In this document: piece after piece, positions 1 to 6,969 of the stretch
Position numbering within the stretch: position 1 is the first letter of the stretch
Layout of the letters: each line of letters opens with the position of its first letter
Source: Betaproteobacteria bacterium UBA6904
GTDB taxonomy: Bacteria > Pseudomonadota > Gammaproteobacteria > Burkholderiales > SG8-39
Direction of reading: 5' to 3'
Assembly (NCBI GenBank): GCA_002451175.1
Contig: DKBI01000314.1
Coordinates: 1,976-11,794 of the forward strand
Length of the DNA: 9,819 nucleotides
Position numbers and translations under genes: made by a program
Notes under the pieces: model-generated
Databases searched by the model: none
Seen by the model: only the letters and a program-made list of their open reading frames with translations
What the model was told of the DNA's origin: nothing

Positions 1-1
1 A

Positions 2-178
2 CGCTTCGCCGAAGCGCTCGCTGCGCTGGCGGAACTGAAGCGCCCCGTGGACGCCTTCTTCGACGGCGTGATGGTGAACGTCGAGGACGTCGCGCTGCGC
101 AACAACCGCCTCGCGCTCCTGCAGCTGCTGGACGGCGCGCTCAACCGCGTCGCCGACCTTTCGCGGCTGGCCGCATGA
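2..178 (+). CDS. glyS: Glycyl-tRNA synthetase beta subunit, C-terminal end (partial)
   Basis: This is the last 58 codons of a reading frame that enters from the left edge and stops at TGA 176-178. The visible residues include [15 protein letters not shown] followed by [12 protein letters not shown]. This matches the C-terminal anticodon-binding-like (DALR) region of the bacterial alpha2/beta2 glycyl-tRNA synthetase beta subunit, where a 'VDxFFDxVMVN' stretch shortly before the stop is typical. The enzyme charges tRNA-Gly in the cytoplasm. The catalytic alpha subunit (glyQ) would be expected just upstream, outside the window. gmhB follows after 22 bp, so glyS probably heads or lies within the same transcript. 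Identification rests on a short but characteristic tail, and the start is not visible. Confidence 0.88.
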   Translation, partial: RFAEALAALAELKRPVDAFFDGVMVNVEDVALRNNRLALLQLLDGALNRVADLSRLAA

Positions 179-200
179 CTCCGTCGGAGGCACGACGCTC

Positions 201-734
201 GTGAAACTGGTCGTTCTCGACCGCGACGGCACCATCAATCACGACAGCGACCAGTACATCAAGTCGCCGGAGGAATGGCGGCCGATCAAGGGCAGCCTCG
301 AGGCGATCGCGCGGCTGACGCAGGCCGGCTGGCACGTCGTCGTGGCGACCAACCAGTCCGGCATCGCGCGCGGGCTGTTCGACTTCGCCACGTTGAACGC
401 GATTCACGACACGATGCATCGCGCGGTGCTGCAGGCGGGCGGCCGCATCGACGCGATCTTCTTCTGCCCCCACGCTGCGGACGCCGGCTGCGAGTGCCGC
501 AAGCCCAAGCCCGGCCTGCTGCTGGAAATCGCGCGCCGCATGAACGCGGACCTGGCCGACGTGCCGGTGATCGGCGATGCGCTGCGCGATCTCGAGGCCG
601 CCGCCGCCGCGGGCGCGCAACCGATTCTCGTCCTCACCGGCAAGGGCCGGGCGACGCACGACGCCGGCGGTCTGCCGCGCGGCACGCGCGTCTTTTCCGA
701 TCTCGCAGCGGCCGCCGCGCATCTCGCGGCATGA
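201..734 (+). CDS. gmhB: D-glycero-beta-D-manno-heptose-1,7-bisphosphate 7-phosphatase
   Basis: A 177-residue HAD-superfamily phosphatase. It removes the 7-phosphate of heptose 1,7-bisphosphate in the cytoplasm, a step towards ADP-heptose for the LPS inner core. HAD motif I is DRDGT (residues 7-11, with nucleophile D7 and acid/base D9), motif II is TNQSG (50-54), and motif IV lies around GDALRD (125-130). The GmhB zinc loop is intact: C89, H91, C97 and C99 in a CPH-x5-CxC pattern, followed by RKPKPG (100-105). Length fits the stand-alone enzyme (about 180-190 residues). The start is GTG 201, preceded by GGAGG at 186-190, ten bases upstream. The stop overlaps the next start as ATGA. The related histidinol-phosphatase is less likely because the gene stands alone beside lipid and envelope genes. 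Confidence 0.92.
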   Translation: MKLVVLDRDGTINHDSDQYIKSPEEWRPIKGSLEAIARLTQAGWHVVVATNQSGIARGLFDFATLNAIHDTMHRAVLQAGGRIDAIFFCPHAADAGCECRKPKPGLLLEIARRMNADLADVPVIGDALRDLEAAAAAGAQPILVLTGKGRATHDAGGLPRGTRVFSDLAAAAAHLAA

Positions 735-1438
735 CCTGGCTGCGGTCGAGCCTGTTCGCGCTCGCGCTGGTCGTCGTCACGCCCCCGTACGCGCTGTTCG
801 CCCTGCTGACGGCGCCGCTGCCGCGGCACGCGCGCTATCGCCTGATTTCGGGCTGGTCGGTCATCATGCTCTGGCTGCTGCGCCACCTGTGCGGCGTGCG
901 CTGGACGGTCGAGGGTCTCGAGCACCTGCCGGCGCGGCCCGCGGTGATCCTCGCCAAGCATCAGTCGGCCTGGGAGACGCTCGCGTTCCAGTCGATCTTT
1001 CCGCAGCAGGTGCACGTGCTCAAGCGCGAGCTGCTCTGGCTGCCCTTCTTCGGCTGGGGCCTCGCCCTCATGAGTCCGATTGCGATCGACCGTGCGCGCG
1101 GCGTTGCCGCGCTGCGCCAGATCGCGCGCCGGGGCAAGGTGCGTCTCGAGCAGGGCTTCTGGGTCGTCGTCTTCCCGGAGGGCACGCGCGTCGAGCCGGG
1201 GAAAAAGGGCAAGTATCAGCTGGGCGGCGCGTGGCTCGCCGCCCATGCCGGCGCGCCGATCGTGCCCGTCGCGCTCAACGCGGGGCGCGCATGGCCGCGG
1301 AATTCCTTCCTCAAGCACCCGTTCCGCATCACCGTGCGGATCGGCCCCGCGATCGAAACCGCGGGCCGCGACCCGAGCACCCTCAACGCGGAAGCCGAGG
1401 CATGGATCGAGACGCAGCAGAAGACGCTCGACAGCTGA
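731..1438 (+). CDS. plsC: 1-acyl-sn-glycerol-3-phosphate acyltransferase (PlsC/LPLAT family)
   Basis: A 235-residue membrane-associated acyltransferase expected to convert lysophosphatidic acid to phosphatidic acid in phospholipid synthesis. The first ~30 residues are hydrophobic (LFALALVVVTPPYALFALL), and a second hydrophobic stretch lies near residues 41-50, so the protein is probably anchored in the inner membrane. Acyltransferase motif I appears as KHQSAWE (H77 to E82), i.e. HX4E rather than the textbook HX4D. Motif III is FPEGTR (148-153), and motif IV is IVPVALN (177-183). My recollection is that the KHQSxWET form occurs in a recognised proteobacterial subgroup, so the protein is probably active. 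ATG 731 overlaps the gmhB stop (ATGA), implying translational coupling. Exact acyl-acceptor specificity cannot be read from the sequence; a role in acylating another lipid remains possible. Confidence 0.88.
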   Translation: MTWLRSSLFALALVVVTPPYALFALLTAPLPRHARYRLISGWSVIMLWLLRHLCGVRWTVEGLEHLPARPAVILAKHQSAWETLAFQSIFPQQVHVLKRELLWLPFFGWGLALMSPIAIDRARGVAALRQIARRGKVRLEQGFWVVVFPEGTRVEPGKKGKYQLGGAWLAAHAGAPIVPVALNAGRAWPRNSFLKHPFRITVRIGPAIETAGRDPSTLNAEAEAWIETQQKTLDS

Positions 1439-2178
1439 CGCTGTTCGACGAGCGCGCGCCGGCGGACGCCGCGCCGCGCCGGACCCTCGTCCTCGCCGGG
1501 CGGCGCGTGGAGGCCGGCTTCGAGCGCCGGGCGCGGCGCACGATCGCCCTGCGCGTCGACGCCGACGGGTTGACGATCTTCGCACCGCAACGGGCGCCGT
1601 GGCGCGACGTTGCCGCCTTCGCCCAATCGAAGGCCCGTTGGATCGTCGGCCGGCTCGACGCGTGGGCCGCGTTCGGCCGCCGCACGGCGCCGCTCGAGCT
1701 GCGCACCGGTGAGCGCCTGCCCTGGCGCGGCGGCGCGCTCGTCCTCGACGTGCGGCGCGGAGCACCCGCCATCACACTCGCCGAATCGCGTCTCGACATT
1801 CGCGCTCCCGAGCCACACCACCGGGACGCGGTGCGCGGCACGCTCCTGCCCTGGATTCGCGGGCAGGCCTTCGAGCTGCTGGCGCCGCGGGTCGCGCATT
1901 TCGCGGCGCGGCTCGGACTGCCGTCACCAGCGGTTGCCGTGTCCAACGCGCGGACGCAATGGGGCGTGTGCACGGCCAGCGGCCGCATCCGCCTCGCCTG
2001 GCGGCTGGTGCACCTGGCCCCGGACCTCGCGGATTACGTCGTGGCGCACGAAGTCGCGCACCTGCGGGAACTGAACCACTCGAAACGCTTCTGGGAACTC
2101 GTCGGAACGCTGTATCCTGAGTGGCGCGCGGCGCGCGAGCAGCTGAAGCGGCTCGGCGCCATGCTCCCGGCCCTTTGA
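1402..2178 (+). CDS. YgjP/DUF45-family zinc metallopeptidase (SprT-like)
   Basis: A 258-residue protein of the YgjP-like (DUF45, M48-related) family. The C-terminal half carries the family hallmark: TQWGVC (185-190), RLAWRLVHL (197-205), the zinc-binding HEVAH (216-220), and NH at 225-226 followed by FW (230-231). H216, H220 and H226 are the likely zinc ligands and E217 the catalytic base. There is no signal peptide, so it is probably cytoplasmic. The physiological substrate of this family is unclear to me, and I assign none. The first good start is ATG 1402, 37 bp inside plsC; the frame is also open further upstream. The opening residues QLTLFDE resemble the short N-terminal lead common in this family, which supports a start near here. 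It lies between plsC and gloA in one run, 9 bp before the latter. Confidence 0.85.
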   Translation: MDRDAAEDARQLTLFDERAPADAAPRRTLVLAGRRVEAGFERRARRTIALRVDADGLTIFAPQRAPWRDVAAFAQSKARWIVGRLDAWAAFGRRTAPLELRTGERLPWRGGALVLDVRRGAPAITLAESRLDIRAPEPHHRDAVRGTLLPWIRGQAFELLAPRVAHFAARLGLPSPAVAVSNARTQWGVCTASGRIRLAWRLVHLAPDLADYVVAHEVAHLRELNHSKRFWELVGTLYPEWRAAREQLKRLGAMLPAL

Positions 2179-2182
2179 GGAA
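2177..2182 (+). promoter_or_regulatory. Ribosome binding site for gloA
   Basis: GAGGAA sits five bases before ATG 2188 and overlaps the stop codon of the preceding peptidase gene (TGA 2176-2178). It fixes the gloA start and suggests re-initiation by ribosomes finishing the upstream gene. Confidence 0.75.
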
Positions 2183-2187
2183 CCCTC

Positions 2188-2571
2188 ATGAGACTTCTGC
2201 ACACCATGCTGCGCGTCGGCAATCTGGACCGCTCCGTGAAGTTCTATACCGAGGTGCTCGGGATGCAGCTCCTGCGCACCACCGACCGTCCGGACCAGAA
2301 ATATTCGCTCGCGTTCGTCGGCTACGGCACCGAGGATCGTCATTCGGTCCTCGAGTTGACCTACAACTACGGCGTCGAGACGTACGAGCTCGGCACCGCC
2401 TTCGGCCACCTCGCCGTCGAGGTGCCCGACGCGAAGCAGGCCTGCGACGCGGTGCGCGCCAAGGGCGGCGCGGTGACGCGGGAAGCCGGCCCGGTCAAGG
2501 GCGGCACCACCGTGATCGCCTTCGTCACCGACCCCGACGGCTACAAGATCGAATTCATCGAGCGGAAATAG
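2188..2571 (+). CDS. gloA: Lactoylglutathione lyase (glyoxalase I)
   Basis: A 127-residue vicinal-oxygen-chelate protein that isomerises the hemithioacetal of methylglyoxal and glutathione to S-lactoylglutathione, in the cytoplasm. The metal ligands fall at the positions known for the E. coli nickel enzyme: H5, E56, H74 and E122. Other family marks are the opening [18 protein letters not shown], the segment FGHLAVEV (72-79) and [11 protein letters not shown] (115-125). Length is slightly short of E. coli GloA (135 residues), and the absence of a long central insertion is as expected for the nickel/cobalt class rather than the zinc class. A clear GAGGAA ribosome site precedes ATG 2188. It is the last gene of the left-hand run and converges on rsmA with 33 bp between the stops. 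Confidence 0.95.
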   Translation: MRLLHTMLRVGNLDRSVKFYTEVLGMQLLRTTDRPDQKYSLAFVGYGTEDRHSVLELTYNYGVETYELGTAFGHLAVEVPDAKQACDAVRAKGGAVTREAGPVKGGTTVIAFVTDPDGYKIEFIERK

Positions 2572-2597
2572 GGCGCGCGCGTCGCTCGGCGCGCGCC
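2572..2597. terminator. GC-only hairpin between convergent gloA and rsmA
   Basis: Immediately after the gloA stop, GGCGCGCGC (2572-2580) and its exact complement GCGCGCGCC (2589-2597) form a 9 bp stem with an 8-base loop. It fills most of the 33 bp between two converging stop codons, where a shared terminator is expected. Neither side has a run of T, so it is not a canonical intrinsic terminator. It may slow polymerase, protect 3' ends, or simply reflect GC-rich sequence. Confidence 0.4.
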
Positions 2598-2604
2598 GGC
2601 GACG

Positions 2605-3381
2605 TTACGGCTCGGCCGCCTGGCGGGCCCGCGAGGCGTGCACGCGGCAAGCGATGCGCACGTAATCCGCAGGCGCCAGGTCTTCGGGCCGCAGTCGCGG
2701 CTCGAGCCCCAGCGCCTCGAAGTCGGCGGCCGCGAGCGGCAGCGCGTTGCGCAGCGTCTTGCGGCGTGCGCTGAAAGCGCCGCGCACGACCTCTGCCAGC
2801 ACCGTCGCGTCGCACGGCAGCGGCTCCCTGAGCGGCACAAGCCGCACGACGGCCGAGTCGACCTTCGGCGGCGGCCGGAAAGCGCCGCGCGAAACGGTGA
2901 ACAGCCGCGTCATCCGGAAACGCACCTGCAGCATCACCGACAGCCGACCGTACGCGGGCGTCGCGTGCGCGGCGACCATGCGATCGACGACTTCGCGCTG
3001 CAGCATGAAATGCGCATCGCGCACGCGTCCCGCATGGCGTGCGATGCGGAACAGCAGCGGCGTGGAAATGTTGTAGGGCAGGTTGCCGACCAGCCGCAAC
3101 GCGCCGGGAAGCGAATCGAAATCGAAATCCAGGACGTCGCCGCAGTGCACGGCGAGGCGCTCCGCCGGAAATTCCGCACCCAGCCGCGCCGCGAGATCGC
3201 GGTCGATCTCGATGGCCGTGAGGCGTGCGACGTGCTCGAGCAGCGCGCGCGTCAGCACGCCCTCGCCGGGTCCGATCTCCACCAGCGCATCGTCGCTCGC
3301 CGGGGCAATCGCCTGCACGATCCGCGCGAGCACGCCCGGGTCGTGCAGGAAATGCTGGCCGAACCGCTTGCGCGGCCTTAT
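2605..3381 (-). CDS. rsmA: 16S rRNA (adenine1518-N6/adenine1519-N6)-dimethyltransferase
   Basis: RsmA/KsgA dimethylates two adjacent adenines in the 3'-terminal helix of 16S rRNA, a late step in 30S assembly, using S-adenosylmethionine. Marks in order: RKRFGQHFLHD near the N-terminus, the SAM-binding EIGPGEG, AIEID (acidic residue binding the ribose), GDVLDFD, the catalytic NLPYN, then FRPPPKVDSAV, all diagnostic. The start is uncertain. Homologues usually begin only a few to about 15 residues before RKRFGQ. The only in-frame codon there that could serve is ATA (3381-3379), preceded by GGAGG (3390-3386) and overlapping the surA stop as ATAA. That gives 258 residues. The nearest standard alternative is GTG at 3435-3433, which adds 18 residues, lies inside surA and has a poor ribosome site. 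The gene ends the lptD-surA-rsmA run; pdxA, often found between surA and rsmA, is missing here. Confidence 0.93.
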   Translation of the reverse strand: MRPRKRFGQHFLHDPGVLARIVQAIAPASDDALVEIGPGEGVLTRALLEHVARLTAIEIDRDLAARLGAEFPAERLAVHCGDVLDFDFDSLPGALRLVGNLPYNISTPLLFRIARHAGRVRDAHFMLQREVVDRMVAAHATPAYGRLSVMLQVRFRMTRLFTVSRGAFRPPPKVDSAVVRLVPLREPLPCDATVLAEVVRGAFSARRKTLRNALPLAAADFEALGLEPRLRPEDLAPADYVRIACRVHASRARQAAEP

Positions 3382-4670
3382 TTGTCCTCCAGCCGGAGCT
3401 CGACGTAGGTGCGGTCGCGCAACTGGCGCAGCCACTCCTGGTAGGCCTCTTCCGACTTGCGCTCGCGAATCGCCTGGCGCGCCATGAGGCGCTGCCGCTC
3501 CACCGGCAGCGCGCCCGTGCGGCGTTCGAGCACCTCGATCAGGTGCCAGCCGAAGGGCGTCTTGACGGGCTGGCTCACCTCGCCGGGCTTGAGCGCATCC
3601 ATGGCGCGCTCGAAATCCGGCACCGTGTCGCCGGGATAGACCCAGCCCAGGTCGCCGCCGCGCGCCGCGCTGCCGTCGCCCGAATGCACGCGCGCCAGCG
3701 CGCCAAAGTCGGCGCCGCCGCTGACGATGCGCTCGCGCAGGTCCCGCAACCGGCGTTGCGCGTCCGCCTCGGAGACGATCTCGCTCGTCTTGATCAGAAT
3801 GTGCCGCAGGTGCGTCTGCGGCAGCGTCGCCTCGGCGCCCGCACCGCGGCGGTCCAGGAGCTTGAGAACGTGGAATCCCGCGGGGCTGCGCAGGACGTCG
3901 GTGACCTCGCCGGGCTTCAGCGCCCGCAGCGCGCTCGCGAACAGTTCCGGCAACCGGTCCGACGATCGCCAGCCCATCTGCCCGCCCTGCAGCGCGTCGC
4001 CCGCGTCCGAATAGCTCGCGGCGAGCGCGCCGAAGTCTGCGCCGCCCCGCGCCTCCGCGCGCACCTTCTCGGCCCGCGCGCGCGTCTGCTCGATGCGCTC
4101 CGGGCTCGCCTGATCCGGCAGGCGCAGCAGGATGTGCTGCAGGTTGTACTCGGCCCGCTCGCCACTCGCATTCTGCGCCTCGAGGAACAGTTCGATCTCG
4201 GTCTCGCTGACCTCGATGCGCTCGTCCACTTCGCGCTCGCGCAGCCGCTGGATGACGATCTGCTGGCGAATCTCCTCGCGAAACCGCGGCATGTCGATGC
4301 CGTCCCCTTCCAGCGCCCGGCGAAACTCCGCGAGCGTCATCTTGTTCGTCTCGGCGATGCGCTCGATCGCGCGGTCGAGCTGCAACGCGTCGACGCGAAT
4401 GCCGTTCTCCGCGGCGAACTGCTGCTGGGCCTTGTCGAGCACGAGGCGCTCGAGGACCTGGTGCTCGAGCAACGCGCGCTCGGGCACCGGGGTGCGCTGC
4501 CGGAGCAATTCGCGCTCGGCGAGTTGCACGCGCTCGCGCAGCTCGCTCGCCGTGACCACGTCCTTGTTGACGATCGCGACGATGCGGTCAACCATCAGGG
4601 GCGTGGGCGCCTGCGCGGGCGCCTGCGCGGCAGCCACCAGCAGGCCAAGCAGGATTGCAAGTCGGCGCAT
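3378..4670 (-). CDS. surA: Periplasmic chaperone and peptidyl-prolyl isomerase SurA
   Basis: A 430-residue periplasmic chaperone that carries unfolded outer-membrane proteins, LptD among its best-known clients, to the BAM complex. Residues 1-20 form a signal peptide (MRRLAILLGLLVAAA, with cleavage near AQA). The N-terminal chaperone domain follows (MVDRIVAIVNKDVVTASEL, about 26-165). Two parvulin domains come next, about 173-273 (YNLQHILLRLP ... PAGFHVLKLLD) and about 283-383 (THLRHILIKTS ... PFGWHLIEVLE). The helix closing the chaperone module ends at LEDK. The length matches E. coli SurA (428). ATG 4670 is five bases after the lptD stop and has only a weak ribosome site, so coupling to lptD translation is likely. 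The frame stays open far upstream through lptD, but the signal peptide fixes the start. Its TAA stop overlaps the proposed rsmA start. Confidence 0.95.
   Translation of the reverse strand: MRRLAILLGLLVAAAQAPAQAPTPLMVDRIVAIVNKDVVTASELRERVQLAERELLRQRTPVPERALLEHQVLERLVLDKAQQQFAAENGIRVDALQLDRAIERIAETNKMTLAEFRRALEGDGIDMPRFREEIRQQIVIQRLREREVDERIEVSETEIELFLEAQNASGERAEYNLQHILLRLPDQASPERIEQTRARAEKVRAEARGGADFGALAASYSDAGDALQGGQMGWRSSDRLPELFASALRALKPGEVTDVLRSPAGFHVLKLLDRRGAGAEATLPQTHLRHILIKTSEIVSEADAQRRLRDLRERIVSGGADFGALARVHSGDGSAARGGDLGWVYPGDTVPDFERAMDALKPGEVSQPVKTPFGWHLIEVLERRTGALPVERQRLMARQAIRERKSEEAYQEWLRQLRDRTYVELRLEDK
3386..3390 (-). promoter_or_regulatory. Ribosome binding site pointing to the ATA start of rsmA
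   Basis: Read on the minus strand, GGAGG lies four bases before ATA 3381-3379, inside the last codons of surA. It is the strongest Shine-Dalgarno match in this stretch, and no ATG, GTG or TTG follows it in the rsmA frame. It is the main reason to place rsmA initiation at ATA rather than at the upstream GTG 3435. Confidence 0.6.
4605..4628. repeat. 12 bp tandem duplication in the surA signal-peptide region
   Basis: GGGCGCCTGCGC occurs twice back to back (4605-4616 and 4617-4628). On the coding strand it writes the repeated residues AQAPAQAP at the presumed signal-peptidase cleavage zone of SurA. The duplication is in frame and sits in a tolerant linker, so it is most simply a replication-slippage product. 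Confidence 0.7.
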
Positions 4671-4675
4671 GATCG

Positions 4676-6931
4676 TCAGAATACCTGTTCGAAGGGCGGC
4701 CGCGAGCGCTGGCTCTGCGGCAGCAGATTGCCGGACCCCGGGCTGGTCGAGGCGAAGCCGGGCACGTGGCGTTTCAGAAAATCCGTGACGTCTCCCGACT
4801 GGATGCCGCCGAAACCGTTGAACTCGAGCTGGAACATGAACACCGTGGAAGTCGTCTGCACCGCCGCCCGCAGGTGCTGGAACACCGCGCGGAACGACCA
4901 GCAGCCCGCGTTGTATTCGACCCCCGCGATGCCCTCCAGCAGCCGCCGCTCGAGCAGGGAGTAATTGTACCGGCCGACCCCGTACCAGCCGGGCGCGAGC
5001 GGCCACTGCGCGGCGACGTCGATCTGCCGCAGCACGTCGCGGTTGAACCGGTAGCTCGCGCTGATGAGCCGCGCGATCTCGGGCGTGTAGCGCACCGACG
5101 CGCTGAACCGCTCGGTGCGCGATTGCTCGGTATTGTACTGCAGGCTGCTGTCGACGCTCCACGCGTCGGAGACGCGCGCGCCCACCGCCGCGAGCAGGTC
5201 GGAGCCGCCGCTGGTGCGCAGCGGCGCCGTCGGCGTCAGCCCGACGCGCTCGGACTTGAGATAGAAACGCTGCCCGATCGTCGCGCGCAGCACTTCCTCG
5301 CCCTGCGCGCCGAGCAGCCGCGACGTGGCCGCCAGGGTCACGTGCTGCGCGTCGCCGAACCGGTCGCCGCCGACGAAGCGGTTCTCGCTGAATAGCTGGG
5401 TGTAGTTGAACTCCGCGAGCGCGGTGTCGAAGAGGGGGACCGAATCCTGCGCGCGGTACGGCGCGTGCACGAAGTAGAGCCGCGGCTCCAGCGTCTGCGT
5501 CGCCGGCTTGCCGAGCCAGTGCATGCCGCGCTCGAACACCAGGCCGGCATCGACGCTGGCCCAGGGGACCGAAACGCCTTGCCGATCCGGCTGCCCCGGC
5601 GCGGCCCGCGTCAACTGATAGTCCGCGTGGTGCACGCCGATCTTGGGGACGACGAAATAGCCCGGCGACTGGAACGGCAGCGCGACGCTGGGGTTGAAGG
5701 ACACCCGCGTACCCTCCACGAGCGAGTCGTGGGTGAAGCGCACGTACTCGGCCGGCACCGACACGTCCAGCCGGCCGGCCACCCCCTGCCGGAAGGCCGC
5801 CGCGGTGACCTGCGGCACGCGCCGGTACGGACTGACGACGGGCGCCAGCGGATCCTGCAGCGTCTGGAAACCCTGCACGCGACCCTGCAGCGTGAAGTTC
5901 GTGTCGCCGGACGCGCCGTCGTACTGCGTGAACAGCTCGCGCAGCAGGTTGCCGGCCGTGATCTGCCGCACCTGCGAGGCCAGGTCGGTAAAGTAAGCGT
6001 CGTCCGACACGCGGTTGTAATCCACGCGGCCGAACCAGCCCGGCGTAAAGCGCTGCTCGTGCTGCGCGGACACCGCGCTGCGCTGCACGCCCAGCACGCG
6101 ATCGTTGGGGAGCACGTCCCAGCGCAGGTCGCCCGTGGACGACCGGTCGAGGTAGCGATAGTGGCTCTTCAGCTGCTCGCCGCGCTTGCTCATGTAGACC
6201 GGCGTCAGCAGGAGATCCTGCTCGGGCGCGATGTTCCAGTAGAACGGCACGCCGATCTCCAGGCCGCGCCGCGAATTCTGCGAATAGTACGGCGCCAGCA
6301 GGCCGGTCTTGCGCTGCCGCTCGAGCGGGAAACTGCCGTAGGGAAGGGCCAGCAGCGTGGTGTCGAAGAACCTCAGGCGGCCGTCGCGCAGGCGGCCCTC
6401 GTCGGTGTCGTAATTGAGATCGAGCTCTCTCGCCTCGAATTGCCAGTCGTCGTGCCCCGCCTCGCACGTCGTGAAGCGGCCTGACGTGAGGCGGAAGTGG
6501 TTCGCGCCGAGAAACTCGAGGCGCTCTGCGGTGCCCCGTGCGGTGAGGGCGCGCCGCAGGACGAAGCTCGGCTCGTCGAAGAATCCCGTGTCGTCGTTCA
6601 GGTTGTAGCTGAGCCTCGGCCCGAAGACCCGGTCGCCGTCGCGCTCCACGCGCACGCCGCCGTCGGCGACGACGCGGCCGAAGGCGCGGTTGTAATGCAG
6701 CGTCTCCGCGTAGATGCCGACATCGCCGCGCTTCAGCTCGACGCGCCCGCGCGCCGTCACCTCGAATTCCGAAACGCCCTCGATGCTCAATGCCTCGATG
6801 GTCGTCGGGCCCGCCGGCTTCGCGCCCGGCGGCGCGGGCTGCTGGGCCCCGCCCCGCGACGCGAACAACGCGAGGAACAACAGGAGCGCGAGCCCGCTGG
6901 CGTCAAGGCTCCGCGCGCAGGAAGGCTGCAT
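4676..6931 (-). CDS. lptD: LPS-assembly protein LptD (outer-membrane beta-barrel)
   Basis: A 751-residue outer-membrane translocon that, with the lipoprotein LptE, inserts LPS into the outer leaflet. A signal peptide is visible (hydrophobic core GLALLLFLALFAS, cleavage near GGA-QQ). An LptA-like jellyroll follows at about residues 45-150 (IEALSIEGVSEFEV, GDVGIYAETLHYN). The barrel domain contains the family block PYGSFPLERQRKTGLLAPYY and FYWNIAP (230-236). The C-terminal strands are rich in alternating aromatic residues (GWYGVGRYNYSLLERR). The mature chain has only two cysteines, C156 and C677, against four in E. coli. ATG 6931 is chosen because it places the signal peptide correctly, although no clear ribosome site precedes it; TTG 6976 would add 15 residues. 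It is first in lptD-surA-rsmA and divergent from amgK. No LptE gene is in the window. Confidence 0.95.
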   Translation of the reverse strand: MQPSCARSLDASGLALLLFLALFASRGGAQQPAPPGAKPAGPTTIEALSIEGVSEFEVTARGRVELKRGDVGIYAETLHYNRAFGRVVADGGVRVERDGDRVFGPRLSYNLNDDTGFFDEPSFVLRRALTARGTAERLEFLGANHFRLTSGRFTTCEAGHDDWQFEARELDLNYDTDEGRLRDGRLRFFDTTLLALPYGSFPLERQRKTGLLAPYYSQNSRRGLEIGVPFYWNIAPEQDLLLTPVYMSKRGEQLKSHYRYLDRSSTGDLRWDVLPNDRVLGVQRSAVSAQHEQRFTPGWFGRVDYNRVSDDAYFTDLASQVRQITAGNLLRELFTQYDGASGDTNFTLQGRVQGFQTLQDPLAPVVSPYRRVPQVTAAAFRQGVAGRLDVSVPAEYVRFTHDSLVEGTRVSFNPSVALPFQSPGYFVVPKIGVHHADYQLTRAAPGQPDRQGVSVPWASVDAGLVFERGMHWLGKPATQTLEPRLYFVHAPYRAQDSVPLFDTALAEFNYTQLFSENRFVGGDRFGDAQHVTLAATSRLLGAQGEEVLRATIGQRFYLKSERVGLTPTAPLRTSGGSDLLAAVGARVSDAWSVDSSLQYNTEQSRTERFSASVRYTPEIARLISASYRFNRDVLRQIDVAAQWPLAPGWYGVGRYNYSLLERRLLEGIAGVEYNAGCWSFRAVFQHLRAAVQTTSTVFMFQLEFNGFGGIQSGDVTDFLKRHVPGFASTSPGSGNLLPQSQRSRPPFEQVF

Positions 6932-6960
6932 GGGCGCTGGATTCGTTGCTGGATACCGGG

Positions 6961-6969
6961 TGGTAAAAT
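6961..6969 (+). promoter_or_regulatory. Candidate extended -10 promoter for amgK
   Basis: TGGTAAAAT reads as the extended -10 form TGn followed by TAAAAT, one mismatch from TATAAT, in the only AT-rich patch of the 71 bp between lptD and amgK. Transcription would begin near 6976, about 27 bases before GTG 7003. No good -35 hexamer is visible, which is common for extended -10 promoters. The opposite-strand lptD promoter must share this spacer, but I could not define it. Confidence 0.45.

Noticed and set aside
3225..4964. A 579-codon plus-strand frame opposite rsmA, surA and lptD.
   Set aside because: It is low-complexity and Arg/Ala/Leu-rich with no recognisable motif, and lies antisense to three well-supported genes.
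3378..6467. A 1029-codon open frame on the minus strand extending surA upstream through most of lptD.
   Set aside because: It is in another frame over the clearly real lptD. GC-rich third positions suppress stops, and SurA's signal peptide fixes its start at 4670.
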